A stretch of 60,000 bases of DNA from NCBI GenBank assembly GCA_905221605.1, contig CAJNDS010002507.1:302501-362500 (forward strand), read 5' to 3'. The notes under the pieces are model-generated. The model was not told the DNA's origin, ran no database searches, and saw nothing but the letters and a program-made list of their open reading frames with translations. This document shows, one piece after another, positions 10,672 through 21,245 of the stretch. The stretch's first letter is position 1. The number at the start of each line of letters is the position of its first letter. Made by a program: the position numbers and the translations under genes. Source of the stretch: Symbiodinium natans. Lineage: Eukaryota; Sar; Dinophyceae; Suessiales; Symbiodiniaceae.

Positions 10672-12792
10672 ATGGAGATCACTTGCGAGACCTGCCTGTA
10701 TGGGGGGGCCGTCTACCACAAGGGGCACACGTACGGCGATGGATGCCGCAAGCAGGGGCAGCGCCCCTACAAGAGATGGGGGAAGGTGGGGAGCAGAGCC
10801 GGAGATAGGGCGCAGACAGAACCATCAATAGGGCAGACGGGGGAAGCGACCCGAAGGGCGACCTCACCGGGACATGCAGCAACGAGCGCAGCGGCAAGCT
10901 CGAGCCGGCAGACAAGCAACCTCACCCGAGCCAAGGGGGACCAGACATCCAGGGACGAGCTGACAGTGAGGGAGATGAAGGAGACAGTCTTGGTGTGGAT
11001 CCGTACCTGCCGGCCGCAGAGAGAGGACAAGGTGCGACAGAAGCTCAACACTGCCACGGACGAAGAAGTTCGAGCGAAATACGTCAAAGTCATGCGCAAG
11101 CAGCGCAAGCAAGAGGAGACCCCGAAACGCGAGAGCAAGACCAGGCGGAAGAAGAATGCAATGCGCAGACAGGGGAGGAGCAAGACCCCATCAAGAAGAC
11201 AGCGACCCTCAAGGCGAAAGACAAGCAGTCCAATCCGAAAGGAATCTGGACGAAGCAGCGGCAGCAGCGGAAGCCGTCACACAAGGCCACGGAAAAGAGC
11301 AACAACATCGCAGATTCAAGTTGGGGGAACTGCCCCCCACCAGCCAAGCAGCAATAGTCCGATCCGACAAGAATCCGGACGAACGGCCAAAGCCAAACAC
11401 TCCACCAGCAGGGCAGCTGCGCGTCCGATCCGCCAGGAACCCGGACGATGCAAAAGACTAGACGCATCGCCGCAGAGAAGAAGCACAGCGGCGCAGCACA
11501 AGCAGAGCGGGGGGAACACCACCTAAGGAGCACAACCTCAAAAGTCCGATCCGACAGGAACCAGGACGAAACTTGACAACCCCGCGCGACGCGGAGGACA
11601 CGTGCCCAGACAGCGACAGCGAAAGCTTGACACCCCAACGGAACCCACAGGATGGACCATGGAAGAATACGCGAGGGCACTCAAAACCATGCTCAAAGAA
11701 AGAGTGCCACAAGCTGGACAGAGAATGCTCCAGCTCGTGGAGAAGTTCCCGCGCAACGCCCAGAACTACTACGTGCAAACGTGGGACATCCTCAAAAAAC
11801 AACAAGAAAGACGGCGACGAGCTCGTGCGATAGCACGACGAATGCCTCAGCAAACCACCCAGAATAAAGCTCCTGCCCATACAAACACAGAACTACCCAG
11901 CGTAGCGCTCCACAAGCAAGCAGACCAGCCCCCAACGCCCGAGCTGCCGCAACTGACCCAAGCAGGGGGGGAGCCTGAGACGCTGGCGGGCAAAGTCAAG
12001 CGTATAGCGCAACAGTGGCCGCAAGACAGACAGCAAGACGCAAGGGCAGCAGCCCCCGGCCGCGCGGAAGCAGCAGAAGCAGACGCAGCCGCCGCAGCAC
12101 CAAACAGGACCCAAGGTGCAGCCATGTTGGGAACACCCGACGCGCAGACAAGGGGGAACACTCCCACTTACGATGGCGCACAAAAACCCAACGAGCCCGC
12201 CACGCCCCCAGATTGGGGGAACGACAGCAGCGACGCCAGTGACCCCCGGTCACGGACGCGACGGAGCCCCGACGCATGCCCAAGCCAACCCCCAACGCCG
12301 CCAGAGTGGACGCCAGCAGGTCCAGAGCGACTGCAGGAACAAGTCAGGCGGCTAGCCAGCATGACTGCAACCGCACGAATTTTGGGGGGAACAAGACAGG
12401 CGGCGAAACAGCCCAGCAAACGCTGCAAGGACCCCCTTGACGGGAAGACAAGCCAACAAACTGCGGAAGTGGCACATAAAAAGAGTCCTGCGACAAGCAG
12501 GGCGCTACCGCGAGGCAGATGCAGGGGAGGACGGGGGAAGACCCACCACGGCACAACAGTGGGAGCAGCACAGGGCCGGCCAAGACCCTTGACAACCTCG
12601 ACGTCTGAGCTGAGTGACAAACGGAGAGCAGATGAGGGGGAGTTGAGGGAGGATTTCGGGAGGTTTTTGATCAGGTTTGGCAAGAGTTTGCGGTACAGAT
12701 ACGAAACATGTCACCACATTGCTCAGTTGCTGTCCATACTAATCCAGCCCTTCGTTAGGGGCACATCCGAGTTCCATTCCTCGAAAAACTGA
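10672..12792 (+). CDS. Unknown 705-codon basic open frame split by one TAA
   Basis: One frame runs 707 codons from ATG 10672 to TGA 12790-12792, interrupted only by TAA at 11524-11526; the 284-residue and following segments are in the same frame. The N-terminus has a Cys/His cluster at residues 5, 8, 16, 19 and 25 (C-X2-C-X7-H-X2-H-X5-C) that could bind zinc. The rest is rich in Arg, Lys, Gln, Pro, Ser and Thr, with an SPIRQESGR-type motif repeated three times in frame. A possible helical region follows (MEEYARALKTMLKERVPQAG, about residues 327-346). The + strand is conspicuously poor in T, so long open frames can arise by composition alone; frames of 171 and 196 residues also occur on the - strand. 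A gag-like retroelement protein is one possibility, with no motif to prove it. I do not recognise the family. Confidence 0.45.
11227..11569 (+). repeat. Four dispersed copies of a 27-bp motif
   Basis: Near-identical 27-mers built on AGTCCGATCCGACAGGAA and ending in GGACGA occur at 11227, 11356, 11422 and 11543. The first three are read in frame as SPIRKESGR, SPIRQESGR and RPIRQEPGR. The fourth, just after the in-frame TAA, is in a different phase relative to the 10672 frame, which hints at an indel near 11450-11540. Confidence 0.85.
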
Positions 12793-13440
12793 GTCAAGCT
12801 GACCCGTGGAAACCCGGGAAAGCCAATACTATACACCAGCTCACTGGGACTTCAATTCGAGGGCGGGGAAAAGCCATACGACCCCATCTTGTATCAGTGC
12901 ACGTTTTTTCCCAGGAGCCTTTGGGGAGTGGGCGGGTGATGTTGCGGGGGGAAACTAGCTTGGTGACTCGCCCGCTCTCAGTGTTTTCGATCAAAGTATC
13001 GTGGAGTGGAGGAGTATGTGCCGTCAGATACTGTGTGGCTGTAGGTTGCGTATGGCGGGGGGAACACCCTCCGGTAACAAGCACCTTGTTTAGAACACGT
13101 GCAGACTCCAAGCTCCTTTTGTCTCACGCCGACCAGACCGTGACACTAAGGGCGCGCCCAGCGCGCGGAGGTTCAGGGACTTCTGCCCTGTCCTCCATGC
13201 CCGGCAGAAGAAGAAGAAGAAAAAGAAGAAGAAGAAGAAGAAGAAGAGAGAGGGCTTAGGGCAAAAGAAAAAGTTCAAAAAGCTTATGATCTCGATGTGC
13301 TATGGTTTAGGGTTAGGGTTTCAGGGTTTGGGGTTGAGGATTTGGGCATTACAGGGTGCAGCGTGGCAGAATTGCAGACGTAAGTTAGCATGCATTGGAG
13401 CGCTGCAGGGATTTCCACAGCAGGATCAAAGCTCCAGGCT
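12793..13440. other. Spacer with GAA tract and telomere-like words
   Basis: No gene is visible. It contains an AAG/GAA trinucleotide run at about 13206-13250 and then a short degenerate telomere-like patch (GGTTTAGGGTTAGGGTTTCAG and variants) at about 13302-13345. This lies directly before the retroelement remnant. Confidence 0.6.
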
Positions 13441-13479
13441 GCGTCTTAACTTTTAGGGAACTTCTTCAGGTGGGGCTAA

Positions 13480-14209
13480 GCAGCTAGTAGCCTTCGGTGG
13501 GTTCTGGACTTCGACATTCCGGCTGAGGAGCGTGCCAGACGCCAAAGCATCCAAGTACGCCAACCTCATTGTGCAGGTGCTGGAGGAGGGCAGATTGTCT
13601 TCAACGATGGCTGGCGAAATGGTGGGCCAGTGGGACCACGCGTCAGCCGTGTGCTCAGGCCCATCTTGCCGCGCCTTTGCTTGATCTGGCCGCGCCTTTG
13701 CTTGGCCGCTACGTGAACTCATAGCTGCAGACTCGCAAGGGCGCCAGCTTCCGCCGTGGCCTGTCCTCAAAGCTGCTCTACTGGGCTTTTTGGTTTTCCT
13801 GCAAGGCCGAGGTCCTATGGAAGTGAGAGCAAGCCAGACTGTTGCTCGCAGAGCGGCTCTGCTGTTCGTAGATGCGGCCCTCAGCCCAGATGGCTGCAGT
13901 CTTGGTGGAATGGCTTGGGGCCCCGACTGGTGCTTCTTCTTTCACTTGAAGGTTGGCAAACACAGCTGCCGCTTGACCCCATGGACGGCAGGCCACATCA
14001 TTAATGAAGCTGAGGCGCTCGCGGCACTCATTTGGATCCAAACCTTGAGATACCACTTGCAAGGGCTTGACATTTTCCTTTTCGTAGGCAGTAAGGCTGC
14101 TGAGGGCATTTTGCTCAAAGGGTGCTCTCGTTCAGCGCAGCTCACGGTGATCGCCTCCCTTGTTCTGGAAAACAGTGCACCAAGGAAACGCGTCAGTGTG
14201 GATAGGTAG
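13480..14209 (+). pseudogene. Retroelement remnant: reverse transcriptase tail plus RNase H
   Basis: One frame covers the end of a reverse transcriptase and an RNase H, broken by TGA at 13682-13684. The RT tail is seen as YANLIVQVLEEGRLSSTMAG, matching the L-x-x-G-x-LSS-x-x-A pattern of the RT thumb/connection in DIRS-like elements. The RNase H fold reads LFVDAALS (first Asp, codon 13871), INEAEALAAL (Glu, codon 14006 or 14012) and FVGSKAAEGILLKG. In the last motif the expected Asp is Gly (codon 14087), so the active site is broken. The catalytic RT palm (YxDD region) is absent upstream. A 15-base duplication around the TGA (CCGCGCCTTTGCTTG twice) may have created the stop. Confidence 0.75.
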
Positions 14210-15187
14210 AGTTCCCAGCAGAGGACGCTCCGAGGTTGAACCGCTCTGACAAGCGTAGACGCTTGCACCAAGGTCAAGCTTAGAGTGACTGCAAAGAATC
14301 CAGTGCTTTCACGAGTGAGTTTCCATTGTGTTTTTGAGTTTTATCTCTTTCTCAATTTCTCTCCTCTCTTCTTTCCTGTGACTCGGGAAGCAGCGCAGAA
14401 GCATCTGTGCAACATTGCCGTAGGGAAAGGTCGCATCATGTCTGATGGAGTGCTCTGCCTCTGACGAAGCATGATTTCACAGTCTACGAGCGCGCATGCC
14501 AAACAGCTTGTGCCGAAGGTAGCAGCCTCTGATCTGGGATGTTTCGTCCTCCTCCTGGATACCCTCCATGGAGACATAGTCGTCGTCCGGGTCGGAACCA
14601 GCCGCGCGGCGTCCCTCCTCAACTTTCTGCGTCCCCGACTGCGGGCTGTTCTGCTCCCCTGGAGCCCACCTCAAAGAGGCGCAAGCTTGACGAGGCGCAT
14701 GGCTACACTGAGCTCCATGCGGCGGTGGGTAGGCCAGTCCTTTCGGGACGTAGCCTTGCAGGGCCTATGCCCACGCAGGAAACCAATTTGTTAGCTCAGC
14801 TCTTGATGGGCAGCTTTGGCTAAGTCGTCCTGCTCTTCTTACGCTTCGCGTATCAGAATGATTTCTTGGGCCTCTTGGGCGAGGCGCCGCTCCCAGCGGC
14901 CTTAGGTTTGATTCTGACGGTTTCTGGTCTGGTCAATAACCCCAACACTTTGCCAGTAGTGTGGTTAGCTGCGTGGCGAGACAGGCATATACAAGAGCGA
15001 GAATTTTTGCCGGGAGACCAAAATCCTTTCTTGCGCAGGGTTAGGAAAGGTACAGAGCGGCTGGCTCCGAGACCGGCTCCAAGAGGCCGTCGTACAGCTG
15101 GCGGCAAAGAAAAATTATCGCTTTCGGGACCTTGTGCAATCTCGCTGACATCTTCGCTGCAAGGGTTCCATCCGAGCTCCTGAATCA
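14210..15187 (+). mobile_element. Unresolved middle part of the DIRS-like element
   Basis: This lies between the RNase H and recombinase remnants and probably belongs to the same insertion. Reading frames on both strands are short and change repeatedly, as in a decayed copy. I could not identify terminal repeats, so the element's true ends are unknown. Confidence 0.45.
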
Positions 15188-15640
15188 GTGCAGATGGCCT
15201 GTCAACTCTTCGAAGGTTTTGTGTGTGTGCTCCAACAACGAGCTTCCTTGCTTTCATTTGTGGTTTGCTGCGCTAAAGGAGCTAAAGAGCGAACCGGATG
15301 GGTCCCGAAACTTATTGTTTTCATTTTCTCTGCTCAGAGTGTTTCAAACACCTTGCAGTCGTTGTTGCTGGAATGTGGCTTTTCGGCAGATGACGCGGTG
15401 CGTTTTACAACTCATTGCTTTCGCAGAGGAGTTGGGGTGGACGTCCTGGACGCAGAAGGCACTACATGTTCTCTTGGCAGGAGATAGCTGGAGACGGAGA
15501 GGCGTGTGTGGCTTGCCGGGCATGCTCGCATGGGCGAGTGGTCTTCCAAGGCGAGCACAGCTCACTACGCTGCTGTAGACGAGCAGGCTTGCGCAGGAAT
15601 GGCTTTCAAAATTTTGGAGGCCTCCGACGATGAGCGTTGA
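15188..15640 (+). pseudogene. Tyrosine recombinase of a DIRS-like retroelement, one in-frame stop
   Basis: The frame carries the C-terminal half of a tyrosine recombinase. AQSVSNTLQSLLLECGF precedes FTTHCFRRGVGVDVLDAEG, which holds the conserved His and Arg of the H-x-x-R box (codons 15413 and 15422). GEWSSKASTAHYAAVDEQ then holds the Trp (15539) and the catalytic Tyr (codon 15566), and the frame ends at TGA 15638. A TAG at 15485-15487 interrupts it. The segment between the two boxes is about 15 residues longer than I expect, so an insertion may be present. With the RNase H remnant upstream on the same strand, the order RT-RNase H-recombinase is that of DIRS-type elements. The region 14210-15187 presumably held the linker and the first catalytic Arg, which I could not place. 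Confidence 0.75.
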
Positions 15641-16000
15641 TTCGTGATTCACTCAAACCACCCAATCTCGGTGCCAAGGGTACCCTGGGAATTTTATCCC
15701 GGCACCTTTGCATGGGCTGACCCCTTGAGAAAAGGCCTTGAGCAGTACTTCTCATGCAACATGTCACTCGTCATTGCGGGGAAACTGTAACTAAGCACTC
15801 TTACTCGACGTCGTACGGATTCGTGTTGTCAGCGCATCGGTGAGCTCCTGAGTTAGCCACGAGAGCTGCTCATAGGGTTCTTGGTGAGCTAGCGTGTTTA
15901 CCCGGCAGTCCCACAGGCCAGTAAGCAACAGAACAAACAAAGGGGGTAGGGCTGCTAGGTGTAGTCAAGGTTTCCGAATTTAACGGTATCCGGGCTTTGG

Positions 16001-16560
16001 ATGGTCAAGTTCAATTCCTATTTTCCCGCCTGTTTTATGAATCGCGCGGTTTTGTTTTCTGGTTTGTTGGTTTTCGCCGAGATTGCCAGGGCCCGACTCT
16101 GCGGCCTTGTTGAGCAACAGCGACTTCGACACCACTTGCCTGCATATGCGGTTTGTGCACATTTCAGAAGACACGGCCGAGTTTTTGGGGGCGTCTGTTC
16201 ACCAATGGCACTCACTGCCCGATCTGCTTGAAACAGTTCGCGGCGCCAGCCCGCTAGTCATATCAGACACCCCATGTGCAGAAACTCTGTTCTGATCTCA
16301 CATGGATCTCGCCCCGGAGGTTTCACAACGCGCCACCGTCTTTGCACCTGCCACCCTGCGATTGCCGGGAGCTGTGCCTTGGCCCAGATGCTGGAGCCGC
16401 CCTGGCTGAGGTGAATATCTGCCCATGTCTCGTATGCGGGCCACGCCCGACTTGTCTGACCACTCACCTTGAGGATGAGGAGGACTCCATCCTTAAGGCT
16501 GCCCCTCCACATCCGGGCAGCTCAAGCATCTCCCGCACTTGGTTCCGCAGAGTTGCCTGA
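16001..16560 (+). CDS. Weak candidate exons, family unknown
   Basis: A frame from about 16090 to 16296 reads like protein: FVHISEDTAEFLGASVHQW followed by HSLPDLLETVRGASPLVISD. The spacing of hydrophobic residues is reminiscent of a PAS-type fold, but that is only an impression. A second frame at 16340-16558 has a Cys-rich stretch and an acidic run (THLEDEEDSILKAA). No splice junction was fixed and the opposite strand is also open. Confidence 0.25.
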
Positions 16561-19500
16561 TTGGTCCCCGGCGCTGTCGTTTGGTCGCACCCATTCGCCG
16601 CGTTCAGGGACGCCGATTGGCTCCCAACTGTCAGCGTTCCAGCCCTCGGCCCTGCTCCACACACTCTGCTTGGACTGAGGGCTCTCTGTGCTGAGCTTGT
16701 CTAAGCACTCGAGGCCCCTTTCAACTTCGCAACCGAACTTGCGCCTTCCTGCGTTGTCGTAGAATACAGACTTGTTTGGGAAATGCCTTATAGGGGTCCA
16801 AGTCTCCAACCTGTTATTGAATGACCCCGGCTCAGCTGCGAACTCAGGAGCAGTTGAGGTAAATTCTCAATCCATGAGAGTGTCTGCTTTGACTTCTGGG
16901 GCTGTGCGATGCAGCGACACCTGTTGTCTCAGGACATACTCGGCTTGTGGAGGGAAGGTGACTTGTCCAGGCCCAAGCATCCATGATTTCTTGCCCGCTT
17001 CAGGCATCTGTAAAGACTTAGCGAGTTGACTTTCAAAACAGGCCCCGGCATGCCCCGACACTAGTCACGAGGTTGAAGTTCGACGAGCTGCTGGCAGCCT
17101 CCTCCCACCGCTCAGTCACATCCTCACATTGTTGTGAGGGAGTGGGGTTGGATGGCATGCAACTTTTTGCAGGCAGAGGAGACCCTTCGCCACACGAAGC
17201 CGACCACCCTGAATGGTGGCTGACCCCTAAGAGACTCTGTACGACTGAAGGCAGTGGCTACAAACTTGGGACGACTCCATAGAAACCGTCATGAACAGTT
17301 CAAAGACTGATTCAGTATTTTCCTGACTGGCTGGGCCGAGGTTTGGTCCTGTGCTCACCCTAGCGATTGTTTTGATTACAAGCATGCGATATCATGCGAC
17401 CTCATGTTTAAAGCGAAGCTGCGAGGTATGAAATCGCTCGCATGCGGAGGTCTGGATACACGGAGGCTCGGTGATTGCCCGTGGCACTTGCAGGTACTCG
17501 CAAGCGTTTTGCGTCTCTTGAGTTGGGCACCACAGTCCAGATCTGCCCAGCTAGGTGCAAGTAGCTCCCGGTACCTTGCAGGACACACTAAGTGCCGCGC
17601 GGGGAGGCCTGGCACCTGCGCCATTTTCTTGCGTGGATAGTGCAAGAGCGACTGATCTTGTTCTAGCGGGCTCTAGCCAGAAATGAGTTTGGTTCTGGAG
17701 ATGTCAGTGCCGCGGGTTGACTTTAGCTTCTTTGTTTGGAGCACGTGCCAAGCATTGCAGGCCTAGAGCGTGGCTATGGTCACTTTTGCATGTGGGATCA
17801 GGACATCATTAATGTCTGGCGCTCGGCTTGTCTGAAGCTGCCGCGCCACAATTGCGTTTAGTGAGGTTTTGCCAGGGCCCCCCGACTATGCGATGTTTGC
17901 TGCACAAGGCCATGCACCAGGACCTGTGGAACGGGCGCCGTGTGCGAGCACAGAGCTCGACCGTTGCTGTGCTTGGAGCGAGAATGTTTGTCAAAGCACA
18001 CAAGTCAAGCAGAGCGAACAGACCCTTGCAGCTCAGGTGCTTCCATGCCGATGGTCTCTCTTCCCGGTAGCAGGTGCGCTCAATCGCAGTTCAGATTGGC
18101 TGACTCGATTCCCAAAAGCCGTTTCGAGAAGGACACGAGATGATATTTGAAAGTGTAGCTGAGCTCATCGGAAATTGCCACTCAGAAACCAAGATTCAGA
18201 AGTTAAGTGGCAGAAGCTATTTCTGCTTTTCAAAGCAATGATTATTGAGGTCCATGTTGTTGTCTTCAGTTCAAGAAGCTCTAAAGCCCTGTTTCGGAAT
18301 CTAAAGCTGTCGAGAGTCAGAGACGAGCCATGACTAGCCCAGTGCAACCCAACGCAAAAACCCCCGCGATCTGCGTCTGCAGCGCTCTTTGCTCCCGAAA
18401 ACCCTGCCCCGGAAGTCTTGTTTACATTCTCGAACAGCCCTCGACACTTTCCTGCTCAGCAAGGGCGATCAAAGTTGAACGTGAATAGGGCTGGGGTCCG
18501 AATTCATTAACTCGATGATAATTCCTTAAACATGGCTACTCACAGCAGGGTTGCCGAAATTTGCCGGATCATGATTCCGTGGTTGCCAAATCCGTGCGAG
18601 ACGCAGAGGCAGAGCTAGTGCTGTGCACAGATTCTCCAAAATCCAAAGGATGGCAGTTCTTCTGGAACACGCCATCTTTCTGGCATGGATCTCAGAGTTC
18701 ATCGGTTTGCGCATCTCGGTTGCCGAATGCTCCAGAGCATTGTGGAGCCTTTTCTTGTATGGTAAGGCTCTTGTAGGTCAACAGAGTTTTCTCAGGCTCA
18801 GAGAGCTGGTCCAGTTCAGACGCAGACGCCTCAGAAAAAACTGGGGCTGGCACCGCGACTTTGGATGGTCCAAGTCATCGTAAGGGTACCCAGCAGACTA
18901 CAGCCACTGTCTTGTTGCTGATGCGAGGCTACCCTGGATTCTTGGGTGCGTCTTGGCTTAGTGGCGGTTGGTTATACTTGGGCACGGCATTCACAAGAAG
19001 GGCTGGCACTAGGGGCGCCAATATAGGTCATTGTGCAGGCAGGCAGAAAGGTGCAAAGGAAAGGCGGGCAGGGTATGTCAACGAAAGCCTGGGGCTGTGC
19101 ATGGACGGACTGTGAAATGTGACACATCTTTTGGGTCTTGAAAGTTTTGGCAGTCTTTCTCGCGTTCTTGGTCAGTCGGGGAATGTCGGGGACCATAGAG
19201 CTTGACGTGGGGTGGTAGGGCATCATGTGTAATTCCAGGTGGGCACTTTCTCAGGGTGGGCTCAGGCCCGAGATGCTCAGGGGGCGAGCATCCGGGCACT
19301 TCAGAGGTCGATCATTTTGAGCACTTCTGCCCTGGTCCTGCTGGCGCCTCAAATTCCATATCCACAGATATCACAGACATCCGCATGGCACTGTCGCGCT
19401 TCGCTCAGGTCTTGATGCTGCACACCATGTTTGCTTTCGGGAGCAAAAGGCCTGCTTTCCAATGGCTTGATGCTTGCGGCGAAGTGTGGCCGCATTTATT

Positions 19501-20101
19501 CCCGGTTCTCTCTGAGTTATAATCGCTGTTTCACCCTCTTACTCGTGCCTTGCCACAGAAGCAGATTGTGGGGTATAACAAAGCACCGTCAGCTTGGAAC
19601 CGTGCACATCAGTCACATCAGAGCTAGCGGACACGCTCAAGCCATGTCGGAGCAACTGAGCCAGGGATCGCAAACTGGCCCGGGATGTCGCGCTGGTTCC
19701 CTCCCCCAGCTGTTGGCAACGCTCGTGCTGTGTTACTGATGGTACTGGCCGAAGAAGGTCGCAGCGCAGCAGTGCAACCGATGCTTCTTGCCGAGGTCCA
19801 AGGAGCTCGAAATGAGCAACCCGGCTCCGCACTGCGAGGGGCGGATGGAAGTGCATGCCTCATCACACCTGATTCAGATCCTCGTAGTTAATGCTGTGCA
19901 AACACAATGAAACGTCGACGCCACCAAGACATCCGAGGCATGTGCGCCTGTGGTGAGAAAGCGGCACTGCTTCATGTACCGTCAACCATGAAGCCAGAGT
20001 CCCAGCACTGTTTGTCAGAGGAATTGCATTTTTTTGAGGATGTTTTCGTTTTGTTTGGACTTTTTTTGGTTTTTTTGTTTCCTTGGTTTTCGTACGGCAG
20101 A
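16561..20101. other. Long stretch without a supported gene
   Basis: Only short open frames occur. Slightly coding-like pieces are at about 17828-18070 (RFCQGPPTMRCLLHKAMHQD in frame), 18560-18700 and 19370-19522 (DIRMALSRFAQVLMLHTMFA). None has a recognisable motif or clear splice sites. Two T-rich runs at 20027-20085 precede the repeat block. Confidence 0.35.
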
Positions 20102-20480
20102 AAGGACGGAAGGAAGGAGGGGGTTGAAGGAAGGAAGGAAGGAAGCAAGGAAGCAAGGAAGCAAGGAAGCAAGGAAGCAAGGAAGCAAGGAAGCAAGGAA
20201 GCAAGGAAGCAAGGAAGCAAGGAAGCAAGGAAGCAAGGAAGAAAGGAAGCAAGGAAGCAAGGAAGCAAGGAAGCAAGGAAGCAAGGAAGCAAGGAAGCAA
20301 GGAAGCAAGGAAGCAAGGAAGCAAGGAAGCAAGGAAGCAAGGAAGCAAGGAAGCAAGGAAGCAAGGAGGAAGGAAGCAAGGGAGCAAGAAAGCAAGGGAG
20401 GAATCAAGACAGGAAGCAAGGAAAGAATGAAGGAAGGAAAGAACGAAGGAAGGAAGGAAGGAAGGAAGAAAGGAAGGAAC
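20102..20480. repeat. GGAAGCAA octamer array
   Basis: About 380 bp of purine-rich GGAAGCAA units, flanked by simpler GGAAG/GGAAA units on both sides. Open frames in all phases (Lys/Arg/Gly-rich on +, Leu/Pro/Ser/Phe-rich on -) are repeat artefacts. It ends abruptly in a run of C. Confidence 0.97.
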
Positions 20481-20697
20481 CCCCCCCCCCCCCCCCGCTT
20501 CTTTTAAGCCGTGCAAAGCGTGCTTCAAAGCCTAAACCCATCATGTGAGCATTGTGTTTGAAAATGGGGGGGGCTGCCCCCCCCCCCAACCCCCCCGCTT
20601 CTTTTAAGCCGTGCAAAGCATGATTCAAAGCCTATGAATCTTGTTGAAACCCATCATGTGAGCATTGTGCTGCAAATGGGGTGGGGGGGGGGGGGCT
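20480..20697. repeat. C-run/G-run bounded repeat units, locus 1
   Basis: Two units of about 100 bp each begin with a run of C, continue with GCTTCTTTTAAGCCGTGCAA and AACCCATCATGTGAGCATTGTG, and end in a run of G. The same unit type recurs at 22588-22930. Each unit could fold back through its C and G runs. Confidence 0.9.
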
Positions 20698-21018
20698 GTT
20701 TTTCCTAGGAAAAACCAAGAAAACAAACCAAAAGAATTACAAGAATAAATCCTACGAAAAGTATTATGAGTCCTATGACAACATTGGACGGAATGTAGCT
20801 TTTCTCACGACAAGCCAAGAAAAACGAACCAAAAACAACTCATGAATAAGAAATCCTACGAAACGTAGTACGAAGAATCCTATGGAAAAATATAGAGGGA
20901 ATGTAGCCTGTCCTAGGAAAAGCCAAGAAAACTAATAGGAAACCCTACGAAAAATAACATGAATCCTAGGAAGATATATAGACAATGTAGCTTTTTCTTA
21001 GGGAAACCAGGAAACGAC
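20698..21018. repeat. AT-rich tandem repeat, three units of about 100 bp
   Basis: Three diverged units share AATGTAGCTTTT-type starts, CCTAGGAAAAGCCAAGAAAA, an A-rich middle, and AATCCTACGAAAA ... TATGAATCCTA endings. Units begin near 20698, 20796 and 20900. The composition differs sharply from the flanking G- and C-runs. No open frame is maintained. Confidence 0.85.
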
Positions 21019-21031
21019 CCCCCCCCCCCCC

Positions 21032-21245
21032 CACAGGGTCCTCGTTCACGATTTGGAATGCGCACTGCGCCTAGGCGAGAGCGACATGCAGGGCCACGCG
21101 GAAGACCGAATTAACCGAGAGGGTCCTCGTTCACGATTTGGAATGCGCACGGCGCCTAGGTGAGAGCGACAGGGCCGCGCGGAAACACCCAAAGGGTCGT
21201 CGTTCAGGAATTGGAATGCGCACGGGGCCTGAGCCAAAAGCCCCA
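21032..21245. repeat. GC-rich tandem repeat, three units of 55-85 bp
   Basis: Units start with GGGTCCTCGTTCACGATTTG or GGGTCGTCGTTCAGGAATTG, followed by GAATGCGCAC and GCGCCTAGG. They begin at about 21037, 21121 and 21192. A related block occurs at about 44470-44520, making this a dispersed family. Confidence 0.85.

Noticed and set aside
11090-12683. Minus-strand frames of 196 and 171 codons opposite the 10672-12792 frame
   Set aside because: The + strand is T-poor, so A, and hence stop codons, are rare on the complement. No motif supports these frames.
19863-20548. Frames of 213-221 codons on both strands
   Set aside because: They span the GGAAGCAA octamer array and have no other content.
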